NCBI RefSeq assembly: GCF_030503895.2
Contig: NZ_CP129970.2
Location: 3,829,001 to 3,893,000, forward strand
Direction: 5' to 3'
Length of the DNA: 64,000 bases
Source of the DNA: Marivirga arenosa
GTDB taxonomy: Bacteria; Bacteroidota; Bacteroidia; Cytophagales; Cyclobacteriaceae
Shown: piece after piece, positions 55,482 to 64,000 of the stretch
Numbering within the stretch: position 1 is the first letter of the stretch
How the letters are laid out: every line of letters begins with the position of its first letter
The notes under the pieces: model-generated
The model's input: the letters and a program-made list of their open reading frames with translations, nothing else
Database searches by the model: none
Told to the model about the DNA's origin: nothing
Position numbers and translations under genes: made by a program

Positions 55482-56570
55482 GTGTTGAAGAGATTTTTAG
55501 CAATCTTATTATTTATAATAATAAGTCTTTCAGCTCATGCCCAGAAATACGACTGGTATTTGAATGGGCAAATTATTAAAGGGTTTATTTTAAAACATAA
55601 TCAATATGTTTCTCATTTGGCAGTTTCGAATCCAAGTGGAATTGAATTGAGTTTTCAACAAAGATTAAATGGCAGAAGAGAATGGGAAAGCCTTTACAAT
55701 AAGCCAATTGTAAACTATGGTCTATCTTATTACAACCTAAGAAATCCAAAATTAGGTCATTTGATAGTTGGGGCTGCGAATATGGATCTCCCAATAAGTA
55801 GAAAAGAAAACACGGCATTATATTTTCGCATTGGGACTGGTTTAGTCTATTCTACTAACCCTTATGATAGGGAGACTAATAACCAGAATAATATGATCTC
55901 AACCCCTATCACTATTTTGTTACAAACAAGGTTGACTTATGAGATTAATATCAATGATAAATTTAATCTGACTCCAAACTTAAATGTTACACACGCTAGT
56001 AATGGCGCTCAAAGAGCCCCAAATAGAGGTATTAATATAATAACTGCCAATTTGGGTATGTCTTACAAAATCATCAGTAAGACAGAAGAAATAAATAATG
56101 CAATAAAACCAATTGAAAAAATTCCGTATCAACTCTATTTTTCATTAAGCGGAGGTTATAATACAAAAACTTTACAGGTTAGAGATTCCAAACCTTTCTT
56201 TAATGTAATCATATTTGGCCAAAAGTATTTAAATAAAAAGAGTGATGTAGGAATTGGTTTAGATTATTCTCATAATACAGCATTAAAAGAACAAATTCAG
56301 CAAGATTGGCAAAGAATAAGAAATAATGAGAAGATAGAAGATTTCAGAAGAGTTTCGCTTTTACTTGGTCATGAGTTGAAATTTGGAAAGCTTGGATTTA
56401 TCACTCAGTTAGGAATTTATGTATATGATCCTAGTGCTAAAAATATGCCTGTATATCAAAGATATGGATTAAGGTATCAGTTCCATGATCATTTAATGGC
56501 TATAGCATCTTTAAAAACGCATGCTGCAACTGCAGAACAATCTGAATTTGGAATAGGATGGAGATTTTAA
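55482..56570 (+). CDS. PagL-like acyloxyacyl hydrolase family outer-membrane protein
   Basis: 362 residues, start GTG (or the TTG three bases later). Signal peptide ending near AHAQ (21), then a beta-barrel pattern of alternating residues and an aromatic C-terminus (IGWRF). The segment NVTHASNGAQRAPNRG carries the His-x-Ser site of PagL lipid A 3-O-deacylases, which remove an acyl chain from lipid A in the outer membrane. It is much longer than PagL of Proteobacteria, as in other Bacteroidota homologues. Overlaps the next gene by 13 bases. Confidence 0.87.
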   Translation: MLKRFLAILLFIIISLSAHAQKYDWYLNGQIIKGFILKHNQYVSHLAVSNPSGIELSFQQRLNGRREWESLYNKPIVNYGLSYYNLRNPKLGHLIVGAANMDLPISRKENTALYFRIGTGLVYSTNPYDRETNNQNNMISTPITILLQTRLTYEININDKFNLTPNLNVTHASNGAQRAPNRGINIITANLGMSYKIISKTEEINNAIKPIEKIPYQLYFSLSGGYNTKTLQVRDSKPFFNVIIFGQKYLNKKSDVGIGLDYSHNTALKEQIQQDWQRIRNNEKIEDFRRVSLLLGHELKFGKLGFITQLGIYVYDPSAKNMPVYQRYGLRYQFHDHLMAIASLKTHAATAEQSEFGIGWRF

Positions 56571-57307
56571 AAAGAATTAAATATTGCTTCTTTCTTCTCA
56601 TTATAAGCTTATCATTTTTGGGTTGCAATTCAACTAATGCCCCCGATTGTTTTCAATCAGCCGGAGAGGAAACTACTATTTCTATTACAGAACTAGAATC
56701 ATTCAATCAGCTAGTCATTTATGATGATATAGAATTAGAAATAATAGAAGCTGAAAATGAATATTTTGAATTGACTTATGGTGAAAATTTAATTCCTGAA
56801 ATTATCTATGAATATGAAAATGATTCGATTAGCTTCTTCAATTATAATTCATGTGGTTGGACTAGAGATTTTAAAAAACCAAAATTAAAATGGTTTACAG
56901 ATAAAGAAAGCATAAATATAATTTCTCTAAGTAACGGCAATATCATAACAAATGACACACTATATAGACCAATTTCGATAAGGACTGAAAATGCAGTAGG
57001 TGATATAAATCTATTAATAAATAATTCTTATATTCTTTTATCTAGTAATTCTTCCGCAAATTATAATGTCATTGGTAGAAGTGATGAATTAACGATTTAT
57101 GCATATTTCAATGATGGGATATATGAATGCGAAAATCTTCAAGTAAATAATGCTAAAATTCTACATAGAGGTTATAATGATATAATAGTAAATGCAAAAA
57201 ACTCTATAACTGGTTCTATTGAAAATGCTGGAAGAATATTGTATGTAGGAAATCCTAGTCTTAATGTAGAAGTTAGCAATGGGGGTGAATTAATCCAAAT
57301 AGAATAA
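56558..57307 (+). CDS. DUF2807-type exported lipoprotein
   Basis: 249 residues. Lipoprotein signal ending FLGC (about Cys23), then a right-handed beta-helix-like pattern of short strands (SFNQLVIYDDIELEIIEA, YFELTYGENL, and repeating xxNxxxNxI turns to the end), matching the GIN/DUF2807 putative adhesin-head family. Function unknown; cell-surface sensing or adhesion is often proposed. The start lies in the 3' end of the PagL-like gene, so translation is coupled. Confidence 0.85.
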   Translation: MEILKRIKYCFFLLIISLSFLGCNSTNAPDCFQSAGEETTISITELESFNQLVIYDDIELEIIEAENEYFELTYGENLIPEIIYEYENDSISFFNYNSCGWTRDFKKPKLKWFTDKESINIISLSNGNIITNDTLYRPISIRTENAVGDINLLINNSYILLSSNSSANYNVIGRSDELTIYAYFNDGIYECENLQVNNAKILHRGYNDIIVNAKNSITGSIENAGRILYVGNPSLNVEVSNGGELIQIE

Positions 57308-57314
57308 AGCCAAT

Positions 57315-58409
57315 ATGAAGATCACGAAACCAACCCTATTATTAGATAAAGGCAAATGCCGAAAAAACATTGAAAATATGGTGGATCGTGCCAAAGAATT
57401 CAATTGTAAATTAAGGCCGCATTTTAAAACACATCAATCGCATGAAATTGGCGAGTGGTTTAAAGAGTTTGGCATTGACTCTTGTGCCGTTTCTTCATTA
57501 GAAATGGCTAAATATTTCCATAAATCAGGCTGGAAAGATATCACTGTAGCTTTTCCACTCAACTTATTAGAGATTGACACGGTGAATTATCTGGCAAAAG
57601 AAATCACCTTAAATATCTGTGTTGAGTCAGTTGAAACAGTTCAACATTTAAACAAAGAAATAAGACATCCACTTAATATATTCATAAAAATTGATGCGGG
57701 TTATCATAGGACAGGCGTTCAGGCTCAAAAACTTGAAGAAATCCAATCCATTATTAATGAAATTGAAAAGAATGAATTGGTGAATTTTGTTGGTTTCATT
57801 CAACATGCAGGGCATTCCTATCAAGCAAAGGGAAAAGAAGAAATAAATAAAATACATCAAGAAACCTCACAGTTGATGATCGATTTAAAAGATCATTTCA
57901 AAAAACAATATCCTGAACTGATTATTTCGAACGGAGACACTCCTAGCTGTAGTATATGCAGTGACTTTGACCATATTGATGAAATGCGTCCTGGGAATTT
58001 TGTCTTTTATGATGTCATGCAGGCTGAAATCGGATCATGTAGTTATAATGATATTGCTGTAGCGTTAGCTTGTCCTGTTGTAGCCAAACATAAAGATCGA
58101 AACGAGATAATCCTTTACGGTGGAGCTATTCATTTATCTAAAGATAGAATTGAACAAAATGGCAGAACCATTTACGGTTTAATTTCCAAAAAAGAAGATG
58201 AAAGATGGGGTTCCCCTATTAAGAATTGCTACATGAAAAAACTGTCGCAAGAACACGGAACGATGCATGTTGATGATGAAAAGTTTGATGAATTCAATAT
58301 TGGTGATATTGTATACGTTTTACCCATTCACTCCTGTCTAACCGCAAACCTTATGAGTCAATATACCACTTTAGAAGGAGTAAATATTAATATGTTTCAC
58401 TATCGATAA
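57315..58409 (+). CDS. D-threonine aldolase / D-serine dehydratase family PLP enzyme
   Basis: A 364-residue fold-type III PLP protein of the D-TA group (alanine-racemase N-terminal barrel plus D-serine-dehydratase-like C-terminal domain). The PLP-binding Lys is in RPHFKTHQS (about residue 37-40); NFVGFIQHAGHSYQ and SNGDTPSCSI belong to the barrel; the metal-binding His and Cys lie in LSQEHGTM and PIHSCLTANL near the C-terminus. Probable reaction: cleavage of D-3-hydroxy amino acids or dehydration of D-serine. Seven bases separate it from the lipoprotein gene. Confidence 0.9.
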   Translation: MKITKPTLLLDKGKCRKNIENMVDRAKEFNCKLRPHFKTHQSHEIGEWFKEFGIDSCAVSSLEMAKYFHKSGWKDITVAFPLNLLEIDTVNYLAKEITLNICVESVETVQHLNKEIRHPLNIFIKIDAGYHRTGVQAQKLEEIQSIINEIEKNELVNFVGFIQHAGHSYQAKGKEEINKIHQETSQLMIDLKDHFKKQYPELIISNGDTPSCSICSDFDHIDEMRPGNFVFYDVMQAEIGSCSYNDIAVALACPVVAKHKDRNEIILYGGAIHLSKDRIEQNGRTIYGLISKKEDERWGSPIKNCYMKKLSQEHGTMHVDDEKFDEFNIGDIVYVLPIHSCLTANLMSQYTTLEGVNINMFHYR

Positions 58410-58415
58410 GCTTAA

Positions 58416-58448
58416 AAGTATTGAGCCTTATCAAAGACTCAATACTAT
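58416..58448. terminator. Convergent terminator between the D-TA family gene and the M20 gene
   Basis: Stem AGTATTGAG / CTCAATACT with an 11-base loop, flanked by short A and T runs; it lies between two converging genes and can serve both. Confidence 0.7.
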
Positions 58449-58455
58449 TATTAAT

Positions 58456-59754
58456 CTAGTTATTATTCATGTAATCTAATGTAAGGTTAACAAAAGCTTT
58501 CACTCCCGTTATCAAACCACTTTCGTCAATATAAAAATCTGGAGTATGATGACCACCTAAAGCTTGTCCTTCTGGTTGCTCATTTGGCTGCCCCCCAATA
58601 AAGAAATACAAACCGGGAATTTCATTTTGAAAGTAAGAGAAATCTTCAGCTCCTGTAATTGCTTTCATAATATGAAGCTTTTCTGCACCTACTGTTTTTT
58701 CTAATGATGCAGCCATTTTTCGAGTTAGTTCAGGATCATTATAGGTTAAAGGTGCATTTTCAATGATTTCTACTTCAACGGTAGCCCCTTCAATCTCAGC
58801 AATTTTTTGTGCTGTAATTCGAATCTTTTCATGGATCATTTTTTTCATATCCGCATCCAGTGTGCGAATGGTTCCTTCCAAATAAGCTTCTTCAGGAATA
58901 ATATTGTAACGAACACCCCCCTGCATAATTCCAACCGTGATAACTGCTGCTTCGTTGGTCAATTCAGAATTTCTAGAGATAATATATTGCAATCCATTGA
59001 TAATTCTAGCAGAAACCGCGATCGGATCTATACTGGCCCATGGTGTTGACCCATGCGCTTGTTTTCCTTTTACTTTAATGGTAAATCTATCTGATGCAGC
59101 CATTATTCCTTCAGACTTGTACTTGATATGTCCAACTGGAGTACCCGCATTTATATGCAGACCAAAAATGGCATCAACATCAGGATTTTTCAAAACTCCT
59201 TCTTCCACCATCATTTTTGCTCCTCCTCTTTCACCAGCAGGCACACCCTCTTCCGCTGGTTGGAAAATGAATTTTATTGTTCCTGGAATCTTGTCTTTAA
59301 TTTCACTGAAAACTTCAGCTACACCCATCATAATAGCAATATGAGTATCATGTCCACAGGCATGCATAACTCCAGTTTCTTTTCCATTATATTCTGTTAC
59401 TACTTCAGACTTAAATGGTAAATCATTTCTCTCCGTAACTGGCAAGGCATCAATATCGGCTCTTAAACCCACAACAGGTCCTGACTTCCCACCTTTTAAT
59501 AAACCCACAACACCAGTATGAGCTATGCCCGTTTCTACTTCAAGGCCCAAATCTTCAAGGTGCTTGGCTATTTTTTTAGCCGTTTCATATTCACGATTTG
59601 ACAATTCTGGATTCTGATGAAAATATCTTCTCCACTCAATTACTTTTTCTTCTATCTCCTCAGCTTTTTCGAGGGCGATTTGATTTATATCTTGGGCAAA
59701 GCCAATAATTGGAATAAGAATGAACACCAATAATATTGTAAAATTCTTTTTCAT
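58456..59754 (-). CDS. M20-family amidohydrolase (hippurate/IAA-amino-acid-hydrolase type), exported
   Basis: About 432 residues from the ATG at 59754, which gives a signal peptide (MKKNFTILLVFILIPIIGFAQ); the upstream ATG at 59829 would add a second hydrophobic stretch and looks wrong. Peptidase M20D marks: RRYFHQNPELSNREYET at the start, metal ligands in ACGHDTHIAIMMG, PAEEGVPAGERGG, DAIFGLHI and the C-terminal GGHHTPDF. Such enzymes remove N-acyl groups from amino acids or split dipeptides. Exported location suggests nutrient use. Single gene. Confidence 0.94.
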   Translation of the reverse strand: MKKNFTILLVFILIPIIGFAQDINQIALEKAEEIEEKVIEWRRYFHQNPELSNREYETAKKIAKHLEDLGLEVETGIAHTGVVGLLKGGKSGPVVGLRADIDALPVTERNDLPFKSEVVTEYNGKETGVMHACGHDTHIAIMMGVAEVFSEIKDKIPGTIKFIFQPAEEGVPAGERGGAKMMVEEGVLKNPDVDAIFGLHINAGTPVGHIKYKSEGIMAASDRFTIKVKGKQAHGSTPWASIDPIAVSARIINGLQYIISRNSELTNEAAVITVGIMQGGVRYNIIPEEAYLEGTIRTLDADMKKMIHEKIRITAQKIAEIEGATVEVEIIENAPLTYNDPELTRKMAASLEKTVGAEKLHIMKAITGAEDFSYFQNEIPGLYFFIGGQPNEQPEGQALGGHHTPDFYIDESGLITGVKAFVNLTLDYMNNN

Positions 59755-59801
59755 AGTTTTATAATTAGTAATTAGAATTAATGAATTACAATATAAAAAT
59801 A

Positions 59802-59838
59802 AAAAGGATAGCGTTTTTGAATTCAACACTATCCTTTT
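59802..59838 (-). terminator. Terminator after yaaA
   Basis: Ten-base-pair stem AAAAGGATAG / CTATCCTTTT with a 17-base loop; on the minus strand a T-rich run follows. Confidence 0.75.
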
Positions 59839-59864
59839 AAATAATCTTAGCCTATAAGATGATT

Positions 59865-60632
59865 TTACCCTCTTTTAAAAGCTAATTTAATCTCACTCGA
59901 ATCATTTGGATCATAAGAATAACCATCTAAATCAAAGCCTTTCAAATCTTCAATAGATTCGATTTTATTTTTTACAATGAATCTTGCCATTAAGCCTCTG
60001 GCCTTTTTAGCAAAAAAGGATATAATTTTATACTTGCCATTTTTAAAGTCTTTGAACTCAACATCCACAATTTTAAAATCCTTTTTTAATTCTTTTTTAT
60101 TTACAGATTTGAAGTATTCATTTGAAGCGAGATTAATCAAGATATTATCACCTTGAGATTTAATATCCTCCTTTAACAAATCTGTTATTTTGTCATCCCA
60201 AAACTCATAAAGATTATTACCCTTATCGGTTTCTAGTTTAGTACCCATTTCCAATCTGTAGGGTTGAATTAAATCTAATGGTCTTAACAGGCCATATAAA
60301 CCAGACAAAATGCGAATATGTTGCTGAGCATAGTCATGCTCTTCTTGTGTGAATTCCTCAGCCTCTAAGCCTTGGTAAACATCACCTTGGAAAGCTAAAA
60401 TTGCTTGCTTAGCATGCTTAGGAGTCTTCCTTTTAAAGTTATCATAACGCTCAACATTTAACTGAGCTAATTTATCACTTATGCTCATCAATTCACCAAC
60501 CTCTTCTTCCGATTTATCTTTAAGAACTTCTATTAATTGATGGGTCTCTTTATCAAATCTAGTTTGGGTACTTCTAATCTCAAATTGTTTCTCAAAATCC
60601 AGACTTTTAGCTGGAGATAATATTGCAATCAT
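59865..60632 (-). CDS. yaaA: Peroxide stress protein YaaA (DUF328/UPF0246)
   Basis: A 255-residue YaaA: MIAILSPAKSLDFEK at the start, KQAILAFQGDVYQGL, ILSGLYGLLRPLDLIQPYRLEMGTKL and ISFFAKKARGLMARFIV. In E. coli it lowers free intracellular iron during hydrogen peroxide stress and binds DNA. It lies 63 bp downstream of the thioesterase gene on the same strand and ends in its own terminator, so the GH13, thioesterase and yaaA genes may be one transcript. Confidence 0.96.
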   Translation of the reverse strand: MIAILSPAKSLDFEKQFEIRSTQTRFDKETHQLIEVLKDKSEEEVGELMSISDKLAQLNVERYDNFKRKTPKHAKQAILAFQGDVYQGLEAEEFTQEEHDYAQQHIRILSGLYGLLRPLDLIQPYRLEMGTKLETDKGNNLYEFWDDKITDLLKEDIKSQGDNILINLASNEYFKSVNKKELKKDFKIVDVEFKDFKNGKYKIISFFAKKARGLMARFIVKNKIESIEDLKGFDLDGYSYDPNDSSEIKLAFKRG

Positions 60633-60695
60633 AGCTTTTAGTTATTTTATACTTCTAACTTATCAATTTTGAAAATGTTACAGAGGAAATTAATT

Positions 60696-61088
60696 CTAAC
60701 TCTCATACAACCTTTTCATATCTTCTGGTATCCTTTTGGGCCTTTTAGTTTTAGCATCTAATAAACACCAAAATGTTCTCGCCTCTGCTTTAGTTTGGTT
60801 ATTATCAGGATTAAAAATTCTTGTCATTCTTTCAGATTTCACTCCTTCCATTGAAGCTACCCACGTTTCAGCTACCACTTTTTCATTAGGCTTAATTTCT
60901 TTTTTGTAATCTATTTCGTGTCTCAAGGCTACCCAAAGATTAATTTGATCATCATCCGTTCCTGAAATATTCTTCCAATGTGCCTCTGCCACATCCTGAA
61001 CCCATTGTAAATACACTACATTATTGATATGCCCTAATTCGTCAAAATCTGTACTTTTTGGATTAATATTTAATTGAAATTTACTCAT
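60696..61088 (-). CDS. Acyl-CoA thioesterase, 4-hydroxybenzoyl-CoA thioesterase fold
   Basis: A 130-residue hot-dog-fold thioesterase. Catalytic region DFDELGHINNVVYLQWVQDVAE near residue 15 (Asp/Asn form of the 4HBT site), the central strand KKEIKPNEKVVAETWV, and ARTFWCLLDAKTKRP. It should hydrolyse acyl-CoA or acyl-ACP thioesters. The start overlaps the last four bases of the GH13 gene (ATGA type), so it is translated in coupling with an amylase, an odd partner. Confidence 0.92.
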   Translation of the reverse strand: MSKFQLNINPKSTDFDELGHINNVVYLQWVQDVAEAHWKNISGTDDDQINLWVALRHEIDYKKEIKPNEKVVAETWVASMEGVKSERMTRIFNPDNNQTKAEARTFWCLLDAKTKRPKRIPEDMKRLYES

Positions 61089-62674
61089 TTATAAATAATT
61101 GTACTGAATGGATTTATTGTATTATTAATGATGCTATTTCCCCCATAAATTATCTCCTTAGGAATAGTATCCAACAATTGAGATTGTGAGGATAAATTAT
61201 GCACAACATTTAACAGCTCATTTTGATATACTCTACGATAGACTACTAAGTATGGATTTGAATTTTCTATAGATTCAATATTTCCTTTTGATAAAGCAAT
61301 GTATTGATTTCTGAAATGGATCAAATTCCTATAATGATGATATAATGACAGAGGATTATCTTTTTGCTCTCGAAGAGATTGAACTTTACCATCTTTCGTG
61401 AATACTGCTTCGATCCAGTTTGTTCTAAAAGTATCCAATTCTTTAGTATCCCATAAGAATGGTTCTCGTATATTTGGATCCGGCTTTTTACCCAACATAC
61501 CTATTTCTTCACCATAATAGATGTATGGCGTTCCTGCTAAAGTTAAAAAAATGGAGGCCGCTAATTTTGCCTTCTTTAGATCACCATTCAGATTACTCAT
61601 GATTCTATTTTGATCATGATTGGTTAGAAAAATCGCATCTTTATAATCATTTGATGCATCTTTATAAAGCTTTCTTTGTTTGATTAATCTACTTATGATG
61701 TCTTCTTTATCAAGGTTTTCCCAAGAAGGGCCACTGATGGTACTGGCAATATTTCTTTCTTGAAGGATAGATTGCTGTATACTTCCAGCCAAATCAAAAT
61801 TAAATAATGCAGGCAGACCTTTAGCAAATTCTTTTCCAACTGAAGCAGGTGCCCATACCTCTCCTACCAAATAAACATCATCTTTTACTTTTTGCATTTC
61901 CCTTTTGTACTCCTGCCAAAACAAATAAGAGTCTTTAATTCTTTCATCAGGGAAAATGTGTTTTGCAGCATCTAATCTAAATCCATCAACACCAATTTCG
62001 TTTAGCCAGTATTTCCCAATATCATAAATTTCCTTTCTGACTTTCGGGTTATCAAAATTTAAGTCCGGCATTCCTCCCCAGAAAAAACCATAATAATGCT
62101 GCTCATTTCTATCATTATTTACAGCATGCCATTGCGTAATATTATCCGAATCTTGTGTGACCTCTTTTTTTGATATTTTATCTGCTACACTATCTATATC
62201 TGCCCAGATATAGTAATCACGATAGGGATTATTTCTGCCCTTAAAAGCTTCCTTAAACCAAGGATGTTCAGAAGAAGTATGGTTGATGATCATGTCAATA
62301 ATCACCTTAATATTTCGATTATGAGCCTCTTTTAAAAAGGTTTTAAAATCATCCATTGTTCCATAATCAGGATGGATGGCTTTATAATCGGTTACATCAT
62401 ATTTATGGTAAGAAGGTGAAGGCATGATAGGCATTAGCCAAACAGCAGACACACCTAAATCCTGCAAATAATCTAATTTTTGTATTGCGCCTATAAAATC
62501 ACCAATTCCATCACCATTTCCATCAGCCCATGATTGAATAAAAATTTCATATGCAACACCATCAGGGAATTCAGAATTAATAATTGATTCATCATTATTT
62601 TTCATTTCTAAGGAATTACAAGCTGACAGAATGAATACTGTGTGAAAGCATAATAGAAGAAAATTTATTTTCAT
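61085..62674 (-). CDS. GH13 alpha-amylase-family lipoprotein
   Basis: 529 residues. Lipoprotein signal ending LSAC (Cys19). The (beta/alpha)8 GH13 barrel has all four conserved regions: VIIDMIINHTS, GFRLDAAKH (nucleophile Asp), YLVGEVWAP (acid/base Glu) and FLTNHDQNR (third Asp). N-terminal DGVAYEIFIQSWADGNGDGIGDF and calcium-loop residues fit oligosaccharide-cleaving alpha-glucosidases or amylases of the periplasm. No susCD genes adjoin it, so it is outside the glucan locus at 1-12 kb. Four-base overlap with the thioesterase gene. Confidence 0.95.
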   Translation of the reverse strand: MKINFLLLCFHTVFILSACNSLEMKNNDESIINSEFPDGVAYEIFIQSWADGNGDGIGDFIGAIQKLDYLQDLGVSAVWLMPIMPSPSYHKYDVTDYKAIHPDYGTMDDFKTFLKEAHNRNIKVIIDMIINHTSSEHPWFKEAFKGRNNPYRDYYIWADIDSVADKISKKEVTQDSDNITQWHAVNNDRNEQHYYGFFWGGMPDLNFDNPKVRKEIYDIGKYWLNEIGVDGFRLDAAKHIFPDERIKDSYLFWQEYKREMQKVKDDVYLVGEVWAPASVGKEFAKGLPALFNFDLAGSIQQSILQERNIASTISGPSWENLDKEDIISRLIKQRKLYKDASNDYKDAIFLTNHDQNRIMSNLNGDLKKAKLAASIFLTLAGTPYIYYGEEIGMLGKKPDPNIREPFLWDTKELDTFRTNWIEAVFTKDGKVQSLREQKDNPLSLYHHYRNLIHFRNQYIALSKGNIESIENSNPYLVVYRRVYQNELLNVVHNLSSQSQLLDTIPKEIIYGGNSIINNTINPFSTIIYK

Positions 62675-62741
62675 CTGGAATATGAATACAATAAACTTAA
62701 AAGTACTAAAAAGAAAATATAGCTTAATTATAAAGCAAAAA

Positions 62742-62769
62742 AAAGCACAGGCAATTATACCTGTGCTTT
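62742..62769 (-). terminator. Terminator after the aldolase gene
   Basis: Stem AAAGCACAGG / CCTGTGCTTT with an eight-base loop and, on the minus strand, a run of T. Confidence 0.85.
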
Positions 62770-62792
62770 AATACTTAGAATTTAATGACTTT

Positions 62793-63854
62793 TTAAGCCA
62801 GTCTATTAATACAGTTTAATTCTTTAAAAGCTTGTTTTAAACGTTCTACCATGCTCTGCTCACCTTTTCTTAACCAAGCTCTTGGATCATAAAACTTCTT
62901 ATTTGGTAAATCTGGATCATCAGGAGTACCGATTTGTTGTTGCAATCTATCTTTATGCTCTTTGTAATAGCCATGTACACCATTCCAGAATGCCCATTGC
63001 ATATCTGTATCGATATTCATTTTCACAGCTCCATATCCAATTGCCTCCTCGATTTTCTCTGGCTCAGAACCTGATCCACCATGGAATACAAATAATACTG
63101 GCTTTTCTGCTGTATCATGCTTTTTCTGAATATGATCTTGTGAGTTTTTTAAGATGTCAGGACGTAACTCAACATTTCCTGGTTTATATACACCATGAAC
63201 ATTTCCGAATGATGCCGCAATAGTGAAATTATCACTCACCTCCTTTAATTGCTCATATGCATAAGCCACTTCTTCTGGCTGAGTATATAATCTACTACTA
63301 TCAACTCCAGTATTGTCAACACCATCTTCTTCACCACCAGTGATACCTAGTTCAATCTCAAGGTGCATACCCATTTCAGCCATTGGCTTTAAGTACTTCT
63401 TACAGATTTCGATATTTTCTTCTAATGGCTCCTCAGATAAATCGATCATATGTGAGCTAAACAACGGCTTACCATGTGTTTTATAAAACTCTTTACCTGC
63501 TTCTAATAACCCATCAATCCATGGCAATAATTTCTTAGCACAGTGATCAGTATGCAAAATTACAGGAACGCCATATTCTTTTGACATTAAATGAACATGA
63601 TGAGCGCCTGCAATAGCCCCAGCTATAGCGGCTTTTTGTCCATCATTAGATAATCCTTTCCCTGCATTAAAAGCAGCTCCTCCATTAGAGAATTGAATGA
63701 AAACTGGTGAATTTACATCTCTAGCAGTTTCTAAAACTGAATTAATTGAATTGTTACCAATTACGTTTACTGCCGGTAATGCATATTTATTTTCTTTTGC
63801 ATGATGAAGAAGATTCATCATTTCGTCTCCGGATAATACTCCTGCTTTAGCCAT
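62793..63854 (-). CDS. fbaA: Class II fructose-bisphosphate aldolase
   Basis: A 353-residue class IIA aldolase of the E. coli FbaA type: zinc ligands in VILHTDHCAKK and ASFGNVHGVYKPGN, the phosphate site VFHGGSGSE, the metal loop LEIELGITGGEEDGVDN and KMNIDTDMQWAFWNGV. It splits fructose 1,6-bisphosphate in glycolysis and joins trioses in gluconeogenesis. Single gene with its own terminator; the 146 bases to the window end hold its promoter, in which no sure box is visible. Confidence 0.97.
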   Translation of the reverse strand: MAKAGVLSGDEMMNLLHHAKENKYALPAVNVIGNNSINSVLETARDVNSPVFIQFSNGGAAFNAGKGLSNDGQKAAIAGAIAGAHHVHLMSKEYGVPVILHTDHCAKKLLPWIDGLLEAGKEFYKTHGKPLFSSHMIDLSEEPLEENIEICKKYLKPMAEMGMHLEIELGITGGEEDGVDNTGVDSSRLYTQPEEVAYAYEQLKEVSDNFTIAASFGNVHGVYKPGNVELRPDILKNSQDHIQKKHDTAEKPVLFVFHGGSGSEPEKIEEAIGYGAVKMNIDTDMQWAFWNGVHGYYKEHKDRLQQQIGTPDDPDLPNKKFYDPRAWLRKGEQSMVERLKQAFKELNCINRLA

Positions 63855-64000
63855 GTTTTTATATTTTAATGAATTACGTTTCGTTTAAGAACTCAAAAAT
63901 GACAATAATGAAAGAAATATAAAAGGGAATAAGAGATAATGTTATTTAATGTATGTTGAGCTAATCAACATATAATTTAAAATACTACTTCATTAATATT

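Noticed and set aside
61085-62674. GH13 lipoprotein as part of the glucan utilisation locus
   Set aside because: It is almost 50 kb away, acts on alpha-glucans and has no susCD neighbour.

Overview
The window looks like chromosomal DNA of a low-GC member of the Bacteroidota, most probably Cytophagales (Marivirga-like; the rank is an inference). Supporting signs are a SusC/SusD pair with a hybrid two-component regulator, a secreted protein ending in a type IX secretion (Por) tail, PNP-motif and DUF2807/DUF3108/START-like proteins common in this phylum, TAnnTTTG promoter boxes, and almost no Shine-Dalgarno signals. Most genes are ordinary housekeeping genes with short intergenic gaps and clear hairpin terminators.

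Layout. 1-12.4 kb: a polysaccharide utilisation locus on the minus strand: GH16 endo-beta-glucanase lipoprotein, GH3 beta-glucosidase, hybrid sensor/AraC regulator, SusC transporter and the start of SusD, cut by the window edge. It fits laminarin or a similar beta-1,3-glucan. 12.4-13.6 kb: a gene-poor stretch with one GC-raised island. 13.6-16.6 kb (+): a 6-pyruvoyl-tetrahydropterin-synthase-type gene overlapping folE, then a short-chain dehydrogenase lacking its catalytic Tyr, a STAS-like protein and two tandem coiled-coil miniproteins. 16.7-24.1 kb: hflKC, an M28 peptidase, a nucleoside deaminase, a YheT hydrolase and small unknowns. 24.2-25.3 kb: an unusual array in which an intact tRNA-Met(CAT) is surrounded by three tRNA-Met-derived sequences that each carry the same perfect 16-bp palindrome in place of the 3' side of the anticodon arm. 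These alternate with an intact GIY-YIG nuclease gene and a nonsense-mutated copy, in a 380-bp tandem duplication. This is the most novel structure in the window.

25.3-28.9 kb: TPR lipoprotein, DUF3108 protein, dapD and a glycosyltransferase. 29.0-34.7 kb (+): a seven-gene tro-like metal operon: DtxR/TroR regulator, TroA-like binding lipoprotein, ATPase, a permease fused to a second DtxR-like metal-sensing domain, an azurin, a second permease and a thioredoxin-like protein. Two candidate DtxR operators precede it. 34.7-45.6 kb: a FadH-type flavoenzyme, DinB protein, menC, queA, an MscS channel, a SerB-SerA fusion, a TPR histidine kinase and a TspO-like protein. 45.9-50.7 kb: a 1449-residue FG-GAP/cadherin-like T9SS protein with nearly identical 291-bp repeats, and the N-terminal stub of a DUF3857-type gene. 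50.8-64 kb: tRNA-Arg(TCG), sucC, lolD-type ATPase, thiolase, thyA, a PagL-like outer-membrane protein, a DUF2807 lipoprotein, a D-threonine aldolase family protein, an M20 amidohydrolase, yaaA, a thioesterase, a GH13 lipoprotein and class II fructose-bisphosphate aldolase.
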